This document shows positions 24,881-35,355 of a stretch of DNA of 64,000 nt, piece by piece (positions within the stretch are counted from its first letter, which is position 1; each line of letters opens with the position of its first letter). The notes below the pieces were generated by a model. It saw only the letters and a list, made by a program, of their open reading frames with translations, ran no database searches and had not been told where the DNA came from. The stretch comes from Bolinopsis microptera (lineage: Eukaryota > Ctenophora > Tentaculata > Lobata > Bolinopsidae): NCBI RefSeq assembly GCF_026151205.1, contig NC_087072.1:24951799-25015798 (forward strand), read 5' to 3'. The position numbers were made by a program, and so were the translations under genes.

Positions 24881-26640
24881 GAATAAACAATTATTTGCGT
24901 GGGCCATGGCCCCCCCCCCCCGGTGGGCATATATAAGTTAACGACTGATTTACCGAAGATCGAACAACATCAAACATTGTCTTCTACAATCACGGTTCAT
25001 TCCTGGACGCCACTACTGGTTCAAGAAACTATATCCACGAAGGTTACCGCTACTTTCCTTCATTTGGGATTCAGTACGGGAAACCCATTGCGAATATACA
25101 CGAAGCAGTACTCATACCATGAACCATAGGAAGCATTTTGGTAATGACCCCGGATAATGATGATCTGTTTAGTGCCAGAATGCAGATCAAAGTAGCGAGA
25201 GTACAAACAGTGTTATAATGAAATGTGCCCCACGAACTCGGATGTTAAAGACTCTATACGGAGAGATCTTGTATTAAAAAACTCTGATGCGATAAAAAAG
25301 CGAGAAGATCAATGAAGGATAAAATTTGTTCGTCATCGGTATGGTCGCTTAGAAGACACGTCACCATTCACCAATCACGCGAAGGGCTAGCATTTATTTA
25401 GGGAACCAGTAACGAAATTTGACAATTAGACTCCATTCTCTAATTGGTTGCGAGGAACTCTAACCACATTAGGGTTCTCTTGTTCGTTCCCCTCATATTT
25501 TTTTTCCCCTTTGTTTGTATATAAACCAGGACAGCGTATGAACTAAAATCGATTTGTTTTCCGGTCGTTCGTGACTTCGTCATTATTGCTAGGTAGTAAC
25601 TCATTAAGCAGAAGTCTAGATGGAAGTTATAGACAGCTCTCAATCTCACCTCAAACATCAATTAAAAGATCTGTACCAAAAATTGCGTTACTCATTAAGT
25701 TGTTTGGAGTATGCTTATGTAACTTAAAAAGGGTTTTCACTTGCCCACAAGCGTCTCAGTTTCGGTTTCGGAATTACACGTTAATATTAACACGTGTACA
25801 AGTTGTTGTTTGTTTGTTTGTTTGTTTGTTTGTTTGTTTGTTTTGTTTGTTTGTTTGTTTGTTTGTTTGTTTGTTTGTTTGTTTGTTTGTTTGTTTGTTT
25901 GTTTGTTTGTTTGTTTGTTGTTTGTTTGTTTGTTTGTTTGTTTGTTTGTTTGTTTGTTTGTTTGTTTGTTTGTTTGTTTGTTTGTTTGTTTGTTTGTTTG
26001 TTTGTTTGTTTGTTTGTTTGTTTGTTTGTTTGTTTGTTTGTTTGTTTGTTTGTTTGTTTGTTTGTTTGTTTGTTTGTTTGTTTGTTTGTTTGTTTGTTTG
26101 TTTGTTTGTTTGTTTGTTTGTTTGTTTGTTTGTTTGTTTGTTTGTTTGTTTGTTTGTTTGTTTGTTTGTTTGTTTGTTTGTTTGTTTGTTTGTTTGTTTG
26201 TTTGTTTGTTTGTTTGTTTGTTTGTTTGTTTGTTTGTTTGTTTGTTTGTTTGTTTGTTTGTTTGTTTGTTTGTTTGTTTGTTTGTTTGTTTGTTTGTTTG
26301 TTTGTTTGTTGTGTGTACTATGTTGCTATCTTGTTCATTATTGCCCTCCATTATTGCGGTCTTAGATGAAGTATTAGACAGCTGGAAAACAGTTTTTTTG
26401 CCAGTAAGAAACTTCGATTATTAAAAACAAACTTGTGGTTACTGGTTTCCTATAAAAACAATTCATATCTAATAGAGCGGTGAAATCCATATTCATATTT
26501 GCCCAAATGTTTAGAAGGACTAATAAAATAGCGACACAGGAGAATAATGTATTTAACGAAAAGACAAATAACGCGAAGGATATTTTCAGTTTAACATAAT
26601 ATAGATTATAGGAACTAAAACAAAGTCTACATACTACGAG
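24880..26640 (+). repeat. Local duplication unit 1
   Basis: Shares long interrupted similarity with 28810-30248: the segment around TTCAGTACGGGAA, the GCGAGAAGATCAATGAAGGA block, GGGAACCAGTAACGAAATTT, and the block ending TTTAACATA near 26600. Unit 1 contains the GTTT microsatellite; unit 2 contains a different insert (about 29190-29780). The minisatellite at 26800-28510 lies between the two. No coding region: open frames inside are low-complexity artefacts. Confidence 0.7.
25804..26310 (+). repeat. (GTTT)n microsatellite, about 507 bp
   Basis: About 126 units of TTTG/GTTT in near-perfect register, broken only by a phase slip near 25841-25845 and a missing T near 25917-25920. The repeat is 4 bp, so every frame is open and gives long CLFV or NKQT repeats that are not proteins. 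True length may differ because such repeats are hard to assemble. Confidence 0.95.
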
Positions 26641-26799
26641 TACAAACAGGTCACGTAATACTGGGGGACCTCAGGCTCTATGTTCATAAACATAAAATAC
26701 CTTAGAGTTTAGGTGGAATGACACGCTGAGCGCGGCAGTAACGTCACATACTATATAAGTTGTATGAAGTATAGTCACTAGAAAACCCCCCCCAAAAAC

Positions 26800-28510
26800 T
26801 GGCAGAGTGAGCTGTCAGTAGTGACAGACGTGAGCTAGTCCAGTAGTGGCAGAGTGAGCTGTCAAATAGTGGACACGAGTAGCTGTCTGTTATTGACGAG
26901 TACGAGCTGTCCAGTAGTGACAGAGAGTGAGATGTCAGTAGAGACAGAGTGAAGCACTGTCAATAGTGATAGAGTGAGTGTCAGTAGTGGCAGAGTGAGC
27001 TGTAATAGTTGACAGAGTGAGCTGTCAGTATTGACAGAGTGAGCTGTCAGTAGTGACAGTGTGAGCTGTCAGTAGTGGCCCAGAGAGAGTAGTGGAGCTG
27101 TCAGTAGTGACAGAGTGAAGCTGTCAGTTTGACAGAGTGAGCTGTCAGAAGTGATAGAGTAGCCGTCAGTAGTGGCAGAGTGAGCCTGTCGTAGTGACAG
27201 AGTGAGCTGTCAGTAGTGACAGAGTGGAGAAATGTCAAGTAGTGATAGAAAGTGAGCTGTTAGTGTGATAGAGTGAGCTGTCAGTAGTGGCAGAGTGAGC
27301 TGTCAGTAGTGACAGAGTGAGCTGTCAGTAGAGTGACAGAAGTGAGTGACAGTAGTGGACTGAGTGAGCGTGGCAATAGTGATAGAGTGAGCTGTCAGTA
27401 GTGGCAGAGTGAGCTGTCAGTTAGTGAATAGAGTAAGTGTCAGTAGTGACAGAGTGAGCTGTCGTTGTGACAGAGTGAGCCGTCAAGTGTGACAGAGTGA
27501 GCTGTCAGTAGTTGGAGAGTGAGCTGTCAGTAGTGACACGAGTGAGCTGTCAGTAGTGGACAGAGTGAGCCGTCAGTTTGTAGCTCGTCAGTAGGACAGA
27601 GTGAGCTGTCAGTAGTGACAGAGTGAGCCTGTCAGTAGTGACCAGAGTGAGCCGGTCAGTTGTGACAGAGTGAGCTGTCAGTAGTGGCAGAGTGAGCTGT
27701 CAGTAGTGACAGAGAGAGTTGTCAGTGTGACAGAGTTGAGCTGTCAGTAGTGACAGAGTGAGCTGTCTGTCAGTAGTGATAGAGTGAGCCTTGTCGTCGT
27801 GACAGAGTGAGCTGTAGAGTAGGGATAGATGTGAGCTGTCAGAGTGACTGAGAGAGCTGTCGTAGTGCATGAGTGAGCTGTCGTAGTGACAAGAGTGAGC
27901 TGTCAGTAGTGATAGAGTGATGCTTTCAGTAGTGACAGAGTGAGTGTCAGTAGTGGCAGAGTGAGCCTGTAGTAGTGACAGAGTGAGCTGTCAGTTATTG
28001 ACGAGTGAAGCTGTCAGTAGTGACAGTGTGAGTGTCAGTAGTGGCAGAGTGAGGCTGTAGTAGTGCAGAGTGAAGCTGTCAGTAGTGACAGAGTGAGCTG
28101 TCAATAGTGACAGTGTGAGCTGTCAATAGTGACAGAGTGAGCAGTCAGTAGTGGCAGAGTGAGCTTTGTTCAGTAGTTGATAGAGTAAGCTGTCAGTAGT
28201 GGCAGAGTGAGCTGTCAGTAGTGATAGAGTGCTCGCTGTCAGTAGAGACAGAGTGAGCGTCAGTAGTGACAGATTGAGCTGTCAGTAGTGACAGAGTGAG
28301 CCGTCAGTAGATGACAGTGTAGTGTCAGTTACGTGGCGAGAGTGAAGCTGTCAGTAGGGCAGAGTGAGCTGTCAGTAGTGATAGAGTAAGCTGTCAGTAG
28401 TGACAGAGTGAGTGTCAGTAGTGGCAGATGTGAGCTGTCAGTAGTGACAGAAGGTGAGCACGTCAGTATTGAAAGGTGAAGCTGTCAAGTAGTGCCGAGT
28501 GAGCTAGTGA
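26800..28510 (+). repeat. 22-bp minisatellite with a hairpin in each unit
   Basis: About 75 imperfect copies of a 22-bp unit, consensus GTGACAGAGTGAGCTGTCAGTA. Each unit contains TGACAG-AGTGAG-CTGTCA, a 6-bp stem with a 6-nt loop. Units vary by single-base indels and substitutions (GGCAGAG, GATAGAG and CCGTCAG are frequent variants). It lies between the two local duplication units and has no counterpart in copy B. Much of the unit-to-unit indel variation could be sequencing error. Confidence 0.92.
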
Positions 28511-28809
28511 TCAGTACAGCCTTATCGATTTTCACAGAAGAAAATCTGCCAACAATGGCGCAGCGTTCAAGATCGAACCGATAGCAGCCTGTACTATCAT
28601 TTTCATGCGGTTATATGGCAAACGTTTATGCCTGCGAGAAACTGGTGGTATAGAGAGGTTTTACAATTTATCACGAAAACGGTATGCTTGGCCTCATGAA
28701 TCATTTACAGCCTGAAGAAGCAAAAAAAAGGCCAGGGAGGAAACCAAGGAGGGTGCCTGTTAACGCGTGGGAGCTAGGTTCAATTGGGTTAGTTGTCGCG
28801 TCACCCGAA

Positions 28810-30248
28810 GGTATCTCTCGATTGGATAACAAGTTCATATGCGTGGCCCATATATATTGTTAAGGTCACGATGATTCTCCCGAAGCATCGAACAATTAAC
28901 TCAAAATGTTTCTACAATCAGTTCATTCTGGACGCTCTACTGGTTCAAGAAATTTTCACGACGGATACCGCTACTTCCTTCTTTGGGGATTCAGTACGGG
29001 AACCCTATTGGAATTATTACGATGCAGTATCATACCATGAAATACGAAAGCAATTGGTCAATGTCCCCGATAATGATGTTCTGTTTAGTGCCAGACATGA
29101 ATATCAAGTAGCGAGAGCTAACAAACAGTGTTTTTAATGAAATATACCACGAATGGATGTTAAGGAATACGGAAATCTTGTATTAAACAAGAAATGCGGC
29201 CGCTTTTTTTTGTGCATGGCCGCTCAATTTCCCGATCCGTGATGGCGTATTTTATCATTTTCTATACAACCTGGGGACCCCAGTTTTTACTGTTTATAAG
29301 TATGCAGATATGGCGAAGTGACAGGCCGAGCGCCACCAAGTTAATATAATTCCATATTGAATTTGAAAAATCGTGTATATTTTTAAAAACCATATGCTTA
29401 TTGTTTATGCAACCTGACACCCGACACGGATGTGTGCAAAATAGTATAAGTAACTCAAAATAATAATAGTATGCTATCAATTTGAATTAGTGCCTAGTGG
29501 GATATGTACATGGTGAAATTAACAATGTACTTGGTCAGTTCAGCGCCGCGCGCCAACAATTAGCTAATTTGGATTATTCCGCAAAATAACTTTGCGCAGT
29601 AGTCACGTGGGCGATTACAGTGTGTGCAGGCAGGTACGGTCGCTCGCACGCTCGCACGCTCGCGCGCAGGTACGGTCGCAAAGCTACCATATACAAAAAA
29701 AAACCTCGTTCGCTAACCCTTGTCCTTGACTCTTTGTGCCTTCGGCACTTTGAGTCATGGATCGGAAAAAATCTGACTGCAAAAACAAGCGAGAAGATCA
29801 ATGAAGGAGTAAAATTTGTCTTTATCGGTAGTGGTACTGGTAGCTAAAGACACATAAACCACTCACCAAATCACGAGAAGAGCTAGCAGTTATTTAGGGA
29901 ACCAGTAACGAAATTTGAAATAGCATACCATTTCTGTTCGTTTGTGACCTTTTCATTATTGCTAGGGATGTAACTCCATTATTGCAGGTCTAGAAAGAAG
30001 TTATAGACAGCTAAAAACACGCTTTTTTGCCCGTAAAAAGCCTCGATTATTTACAAAGAACTTGTGTTTTCCTATAAAACAATTCATTTCTAATAAAGCT
30101 ACACGGTAAAAATAATAAAATCCATATTTATATTTGCAAATGTTAAAACGCTAATAAAATAGCGAACTGGAGAATAATATATTTAACGGAAAGAAAAATA
30201 ACGGAAGATATTTTAAGTTTAACATAGATTTAGGAACTACAAACAAAT
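28810..30248 (+). repeat. Local duplication unit 2
   Basis: Related to 24880-26640 and, over 28816-29447, nearly identical to 55868-56486 of copy B. Contains a GCGGCCGC-T8-GTGCAT-GGCCGC palindrome at about 29195-29222 and a short CGCTCGCACG repeat near 29639-29668. An open frame of 114 codons at 28793-29137 is disrupted in the other two copies, so I do not treat it as a gene. Confidence 0.65.
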
Positions 30249-30787
30249 CACAGTGCTGGCAAGCACGAGCGGTGTCTTTATTGGGGGTATACTATGTACC
30301 CCCTTTACTATTGTACCCCCTTTACTATTATACCCCCTTTACTATTATAACCCCTTTGGTACTCGTCGGAAGCCTCTTTCGTGCACGCGAAGCGTGCACT
30401 CCGGCCGGAGGCGGCGGCCGAAGGCCGCCGCCTCCGGCAGGAGTTTTTCAGGCATTAAGACTCATCGGAAGTCGTTCAGCAGATTTATTTTTAGTTCAAA
30501 ACATTCTAATTTGATGTCAAAGATGACAGGAATAAAAATAGTTATGTTGAGATTTTTAAGAAATTTGCATAAAATACTCGCCAGCACTGTTATACGAAAT
30601 TCGGTAAAAAACCCAAAATCGCCATATTCAGGTGCCTTAAAAACCATGTTAAAATTGAGTTAGAGATCTGAAATTTTTCAGGGCGTCTAGACGTTGACCA
30701 AATCGACTGCAAAAAAAGTTTCAGGTTTCAGGAGCATCGGGAAATGGGTTTTCTAGAACCCCTGTTTTACGATAGATTGTCGTGATA
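30248..30787. mobile_element. Palindrome-rich non-autonomous element, copy 1
   Basis: About 540 bp shared with 56486-57007. Order: CACAGTGCTGGCAAGCAC (with a GTGCT/AGCAC hairpin); three to four copies of a 17-bp CCCCTTTACTATTATAC unit; an 8-bp-stem hairpin GTGCACGC-GAA-GCGTGCAC at 30381-30399; a 15-bp-stem hairpin (arm CCGGAGGCGGCGGCC, loop GAA) at 30405-30437; about 300 bp of AT-rich sequence; and a terminal hairpin of ACGA-type stem ending GTGATA. The two copies sit in different flanks, which suggests mobility. Ends do not fit a standard Helitron (no CTRR) or a long TIR. Class unassigned. Confidence 0.6.
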
Positions 30788-30790
30788 CAT

Positions 30791-31097
30791 CACAGTGCTG
30801 GCAAGCACGAGCGGTTTTTGTTGTTTTGTGTTTTTTTTTTGTTTGTTTTTTTTTTTTTTTTTGTTTTTTTTTTGTTGTTTTGTGGTTTTTTTTGGTTTTT
30901 GACATACATGCAATATATATACATATACCTTATTCAGGGAGATAGACGCTTTGCCAGTCATATTAGGCGAAACATTCAGGTGTCTGTGATATGTACCTAT
31001 AAACGATAACAGCCATTTCGACCACAGGTCTTGCCAAAATAATTGTTTTACACTTTAGTTTTACACTAGCAGGATATCCCGGGTTTCCTAAACCATA
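30791..31097. other. Repeated element start and T-rich low-complexity spacer
   Basis: 30791-30815 repeats exactly the first 25 bp of the palindrome-rich element (30249-30273). It is followed by a T/G-rich low-complexity tract (about 30812-30900, mostly T with scattered G), then a short unique stretch up to the start of copy B at 31098. The 25-bp repeat may be a second, truncated element or a long direct repeat created on insertion. Confidence 0.6.
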
Positions 31098-31193
31098 GTC
31101 CAATGTTTCCCACAATAACTTATCTTATGCCCTAGAAGTAGAAAACAATTTTTTGAAAAAAGGTCTTCTAATCCTAAAAATGTCCTTTTTAGC

Positions 31194-32122
31194 TCAAAAT
31201 TGTCTCCAAGATCCAAAATTTCCTCGCAGATAATCTGTGGGCTCATGACTGTTATCCATGTAGCTGTGGAATGTGGATACTGGATAACATCCATGACTGA
31301 GCGGTGGCTGTGACAAATTTTGTCTGGAGTCTAAACACCATAATTAGATATGCATTTCCTTTGTTCTTCCTATAATGTTGCTAGAACAAAGAAAAATCTA
31401 TCACAAAAATTAGATTTTAAATTAAGTTAATCATACAAAAAATGAACATATCTTCCTTTTGCTTGTCTAGATATCCACTGGACCCAACTTGATTAATTTA
31501 TTTATTTGTAACTATAAAGAAGAATTATCATTTGGAGTGAACGGGATATTCAGTTACACTTTCTATTTCAAAAATTTTGTATCCTTTTGCATTAAATTGA
31601 TCTGGATACTTCCTTGGCACTTTATTCTGCAGCACAAGAGTCAAGTAGCTGGAATTGGAAAGCATACAATCGGCATCAGGGCAGCCAATTCTGTCCTCAC
31701 ACAGATTATGTATTGTCTAGCTACACAAGCCTATACCTATATAATAGGTTACTAGACAGTAGACATCCTCAGAAAATACAGTGAGTCTTTCATCTTGTTT
31801 TGTAGGCGAGACAAGATATGAGTTGGACAAAGAAAATCTTTAGCCAAACTTACTATACAGCCAAATTCATCAACAGGAAGTAAATAAGGTCGAAATCAAA
31901 ATAAGATCCAAAAAATCTACCTGATAAAACATAAATGTAAAAGTAAAGTAAAGTAAAAATTATGACATCACAATGTCATAATTTGTACATTACTTTTACT
32001 TTGATATTCTATCAGATACAAGATATAATAAAATGAATTCATAAATACTTCCAACACATATGTACTTACCACCATATATTTCCTAAGCAAGCTTCTGGTG
32101 TCTGTGACCACTTGAGACTTGG
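31194..32122 (-). CDS. Exon-like blocks of an unidentified spliced gene (copy B), 3' end
   Basis: Same three-block model as 2901-3982: 32070-32122 (donor GTAAGT), 31560-31716, and 31194-31330 ending in TGA, with the same phases (0, then 1). Splice sites and reading frames are preserved between the copies. One substantive change, a lost T just downstream of the middle exon, falls outside the modelled coding part. Family not recognised. Confidence 0.4.
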
Positions 32123-35100
32123 CTAAAGGTTTTGAAGGTTACGTTCTGCAAAAGGTTGCAAATCAGATCAATGCAAATTGCAATTTACGCCAATTTACTT
32201 CAATTATTTTCTCAATTTCTTTATGGGTAGGAATGCCTTAGATGAAACATTTAAGACTATGTATCCAAGATGCCAAACCTAGTCCGCAGACAAGCCCAAT
32301 CAGGGTTCACATCATTGCAAGCAGGGTTCACATTATTGCAAGCAGGGTTCACATCATGCTTTCCTTAATTGATACTTTTAATACAAAGGTTGTTTTTTAT
32401 GAGATTGTTGTTATCTTGTTTTTGATATTGAGATGCTAGTCCTGTGTTTGCTGAACTAGGAGAGAACCGTATTGTAAACATCAGATTTTAGAAACAAAGT
32501 TTTCTTTAGAATGGCATAGCAGTGCAATAGTGCTGTCTGCCAAAATAATCTGATTTGATAAGTTTAAAAATAGAGTTGCAGTTATTATGCAAATTTTACG
32601 CCATCATAATATATGGTAATGAATTCGGAAACGTATTAGTTATGTTGTAAAACACAAAAATTACCTGTTGACTTAGAGAATTGGTGAGTAAGATAAACAT
32701 TGCAATGATACCAACCGTTTTACTTTTACAGATCACAACTTAAGAATAATCACATGATGATTATAATTTAAATGGATAGTAATAGACCGTGGAGATGTCA
32801 CCTAGCCTGACAAGATTGACACCGTTGAAACTTGCATGAAACCTTGCTTGTGATGATGTGAACCTAAGATGAGAAGTACGGACTCGTTTAGGGGGAAAAG
32901 TACGTACTTGTACGCAACTTTGAAAAGTCCAACTCATACGACGTACGATCACGACTAAGATTTTGTTTTTGAATTATTATCATCGAGGCCGTTGTAAAAT
33001 GTAAATGTAATTGTTTGCCGATATTAGAGAAAATATGCCGTTCGCAGACAAATTGAACACACAATTCTTAGATCAGGCAGGCATTTTTAAAAAAAGTAAA
33101 ACAAAAATTACTAGACAATTTACTTATTCAAACAGCTTGTTTAAAAGCTGTTTTGAAAACGCTCAATATAAGTCCGTAACTTGCGATTTAGAACTCTTCC
33201 ATTAATTTCTAGAAGGAGAACTTTTCAGTAGAATTGAAAAGTACGTACGATGCGAGTAAATTGAAGTCCGACTCATTTGTACTTCTCATCTTAGATGTGA
33301 ACCCTCCTTTCAATGATATGAACCCTACTCAATGAAACAACAAATTTCAATGAAACAAGAAATTTAATTTTAGCACATTTTTACAGAATAAAAAGATGTA
33401 AAACAATTCATAAAATATAATGCCCATTTGGTGTATGACTTTTTGTCCTTGACTGCTAGTTTGGTTTAAGAAGGACAGGTAACTAACGGGGCAAGGAATA
33501 CGTGTGCCTGGAAGCTTTTGCACACACCAAAATGCTAGTTCAGTTAAGTTTATAGAGACAAGGCTCAGATTAGGACTAGAAGAAAAATTGTTAGCAGACA
33601 TTAGGGGCTCTGTTTATAAATTATAATTGTAACTATATAGGTTGCAGTCTTGTTGTGACAAAAAGCTACTCTAAAACATGCTTTAGTTTATACTAACAGG
33701 AACCCGTCTACCCTAAAGTGGTGGCAAGACTCGAGAGACTAAAACAATTATTACCTATTTAATTTGCGTTTTTGACACCACTTGGGAGTCAAAATTTTGG
33801 GCACTAAATTTTTTATTCCTTGGCCAATTTTTTATTTTTTCATGCTGATTTGGAGGCCATTAAAGCATTTGACCCAGTCAAAAACGTTTCAATTGTATAT
33901 CTTTAACGGTTTTTGCAGAAAGTCGCGTTAAGGTTGATGCCTTGGTGTCAGTAAAATGGCACGGATATGTACATATATACAGTGGCGTAACGAAGGGCCC
34001 CGCTGACCCCGTTGTGCAGGGGGGCGCCGTCTTAGGGGGGCGCCAAATCGTCGTTTGAATGTGGGACAATTTCGAAAACTTAACTAAAGTACTAGCAAAA
34101 CTGCGCGTTTTGCTCTAGATACACACTTTTTTTTTTAAAACAAATTTAAATTTTGGTATTTATTAATAACAATCAAAACATATCATATCATAAAAATAAA
34201 GCCGCGCGTTGGTTGACTGCCTCAGTATGGTGAATAATTTAAGCTTGAAGGTGCCCTGCGCATTTACAGAACATTATGCGGCGATCACATGATCACGAGG
34301 ACCTGTGAGCGCCAAATTTAATTTAAACTTTCTAGAAATCGTACATCACTACGAGTTACTCATGCTTTTGAATTATAGGAGTGCGGATTGTCAGGTATTT
34401 CATTCATTCATACTTAATCGGTTTAAAGCTGTATATTTAGAGCTCACTATTGTTTGAACTATGAAAGCAGAACGTAAATAATGGACAATATACCGACGAC
34501 AATACCAAGGACCCGAGTGCCGCATTGACTTTTCCAGATCCGTTTTTACCGAAGGCTTATCCACCAGTTACTCATGCTGCATGTATAGTCTGATAATATT
34601 TTGTTTTATCTCTAGCAAGCATTCTGTAAGTTGGAGTGTCGTATTTATTATAGAAGAGCCAGCCAACCTCCGCATTACAATCTTTTGTATGCCAGGTTCG
34701 TTTATAAAATCTAATCATATAATAAGATTGATCCAATAGTCTAAGATGAACGGTATATCTTAGCTCATCGTTATTAAAATCCTAATGGATGAATTAATCA
34801 AGTAATGTTCCCTTCCAACACAACTAAACAACAAACAAATGCTTGCTCACCAGTGGTGACGCAATCGTAGGGGCATGCAGTTGGTTCAGATAACTCTCAC
34901 CCCGACGACAGCGTCGAGAAATTATCAAATTATGCATTTGTGCCATACTGGACACATTTTATATTTAATATTTTGTGGTTTGTAGAAATTAGTGTCATCT
35001 AAAGTATAGCTTAACTGGCGAGCAAGCATCGTCCCACTCAGCGGGGACGAAAATACCGAGTCCAATCACAGAAAGTTAACCAAAAGATAAAAACAAGAGC

Positions 35101-35355
35101 TCGGATATCAACAAAAATCACACGCTCCAGACGACGGGGGAAGAGAGGATAGGAAGTAAGCTGCTGGGCTCAACAAATTTTGATAATTGTAAACAAATTT
35201 GTTCTTGTGCCCTATAATAATTTGGTATTGAGGTATGACCATGTACTGTGCGTGATAGTGAAAATGAAAGTGAATGTGAATCTGTAATGCGAACGAAATG
35301 AGTTATGGCCAGACGATTCTTCAATTTCAAAATAATAAAGTCAAAGGGCTCTGTT

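Larger units (their letters stand above)
2798..29447 (+). repeat. Tandem segmental duplication, copy A
   Basis: Sequence collinear with 31098-56486 in the same orientation. Anchors: 2798-5940 matches 31098-33760; 14043-25140 matches 33763-56135; 28816-29447 matches 55868-56486. The first and last blocks are nearly identical between copies. The middle block shows indels every few tens of bases, mostly extra bases in copy A. Copy A lacks the LINE and LTR element of copy B and has its own extra segments (3685-3833, 4872-5306, 5941-14042, part of 24880-28815). It may be a genuine tandem duplication, or two haplotypes joined in one contig. Confidence 0.85.

Noticed and set aside
25571-26424. Long open frames on both strands encoding CLFV or NKQT repeats
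   Set aside because: Pure by-product of the (GTTT)n microsatellite, which has no stop codon in any frame.
26800-28510. CRISPR-like array
   Set aside because: The 22-bp repeats are contiguous with no unique spacers, units are degenerate, and the genome is eukaryotic; it is a minisatellite.
28793-29137. 114-codon open frame
   Set aside because: Disrupted in both related segments (24880-25130, 55870-56160) and without recognisable domain.
30253-30663. 136-codon and 80-codon open frames across the palindrome-rich element
   Set aside because: They run through the GC hairpins and 17-bp repeats, are altered in the second copy, and resemble no protein; structural DNA is the better explanation.
30248-30787. 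Helitron
   Set aside because: The start follows A and could be read as TC, but no CTRR end is found after the terminal hairpin and no A/T target pattern is shared by the copies.
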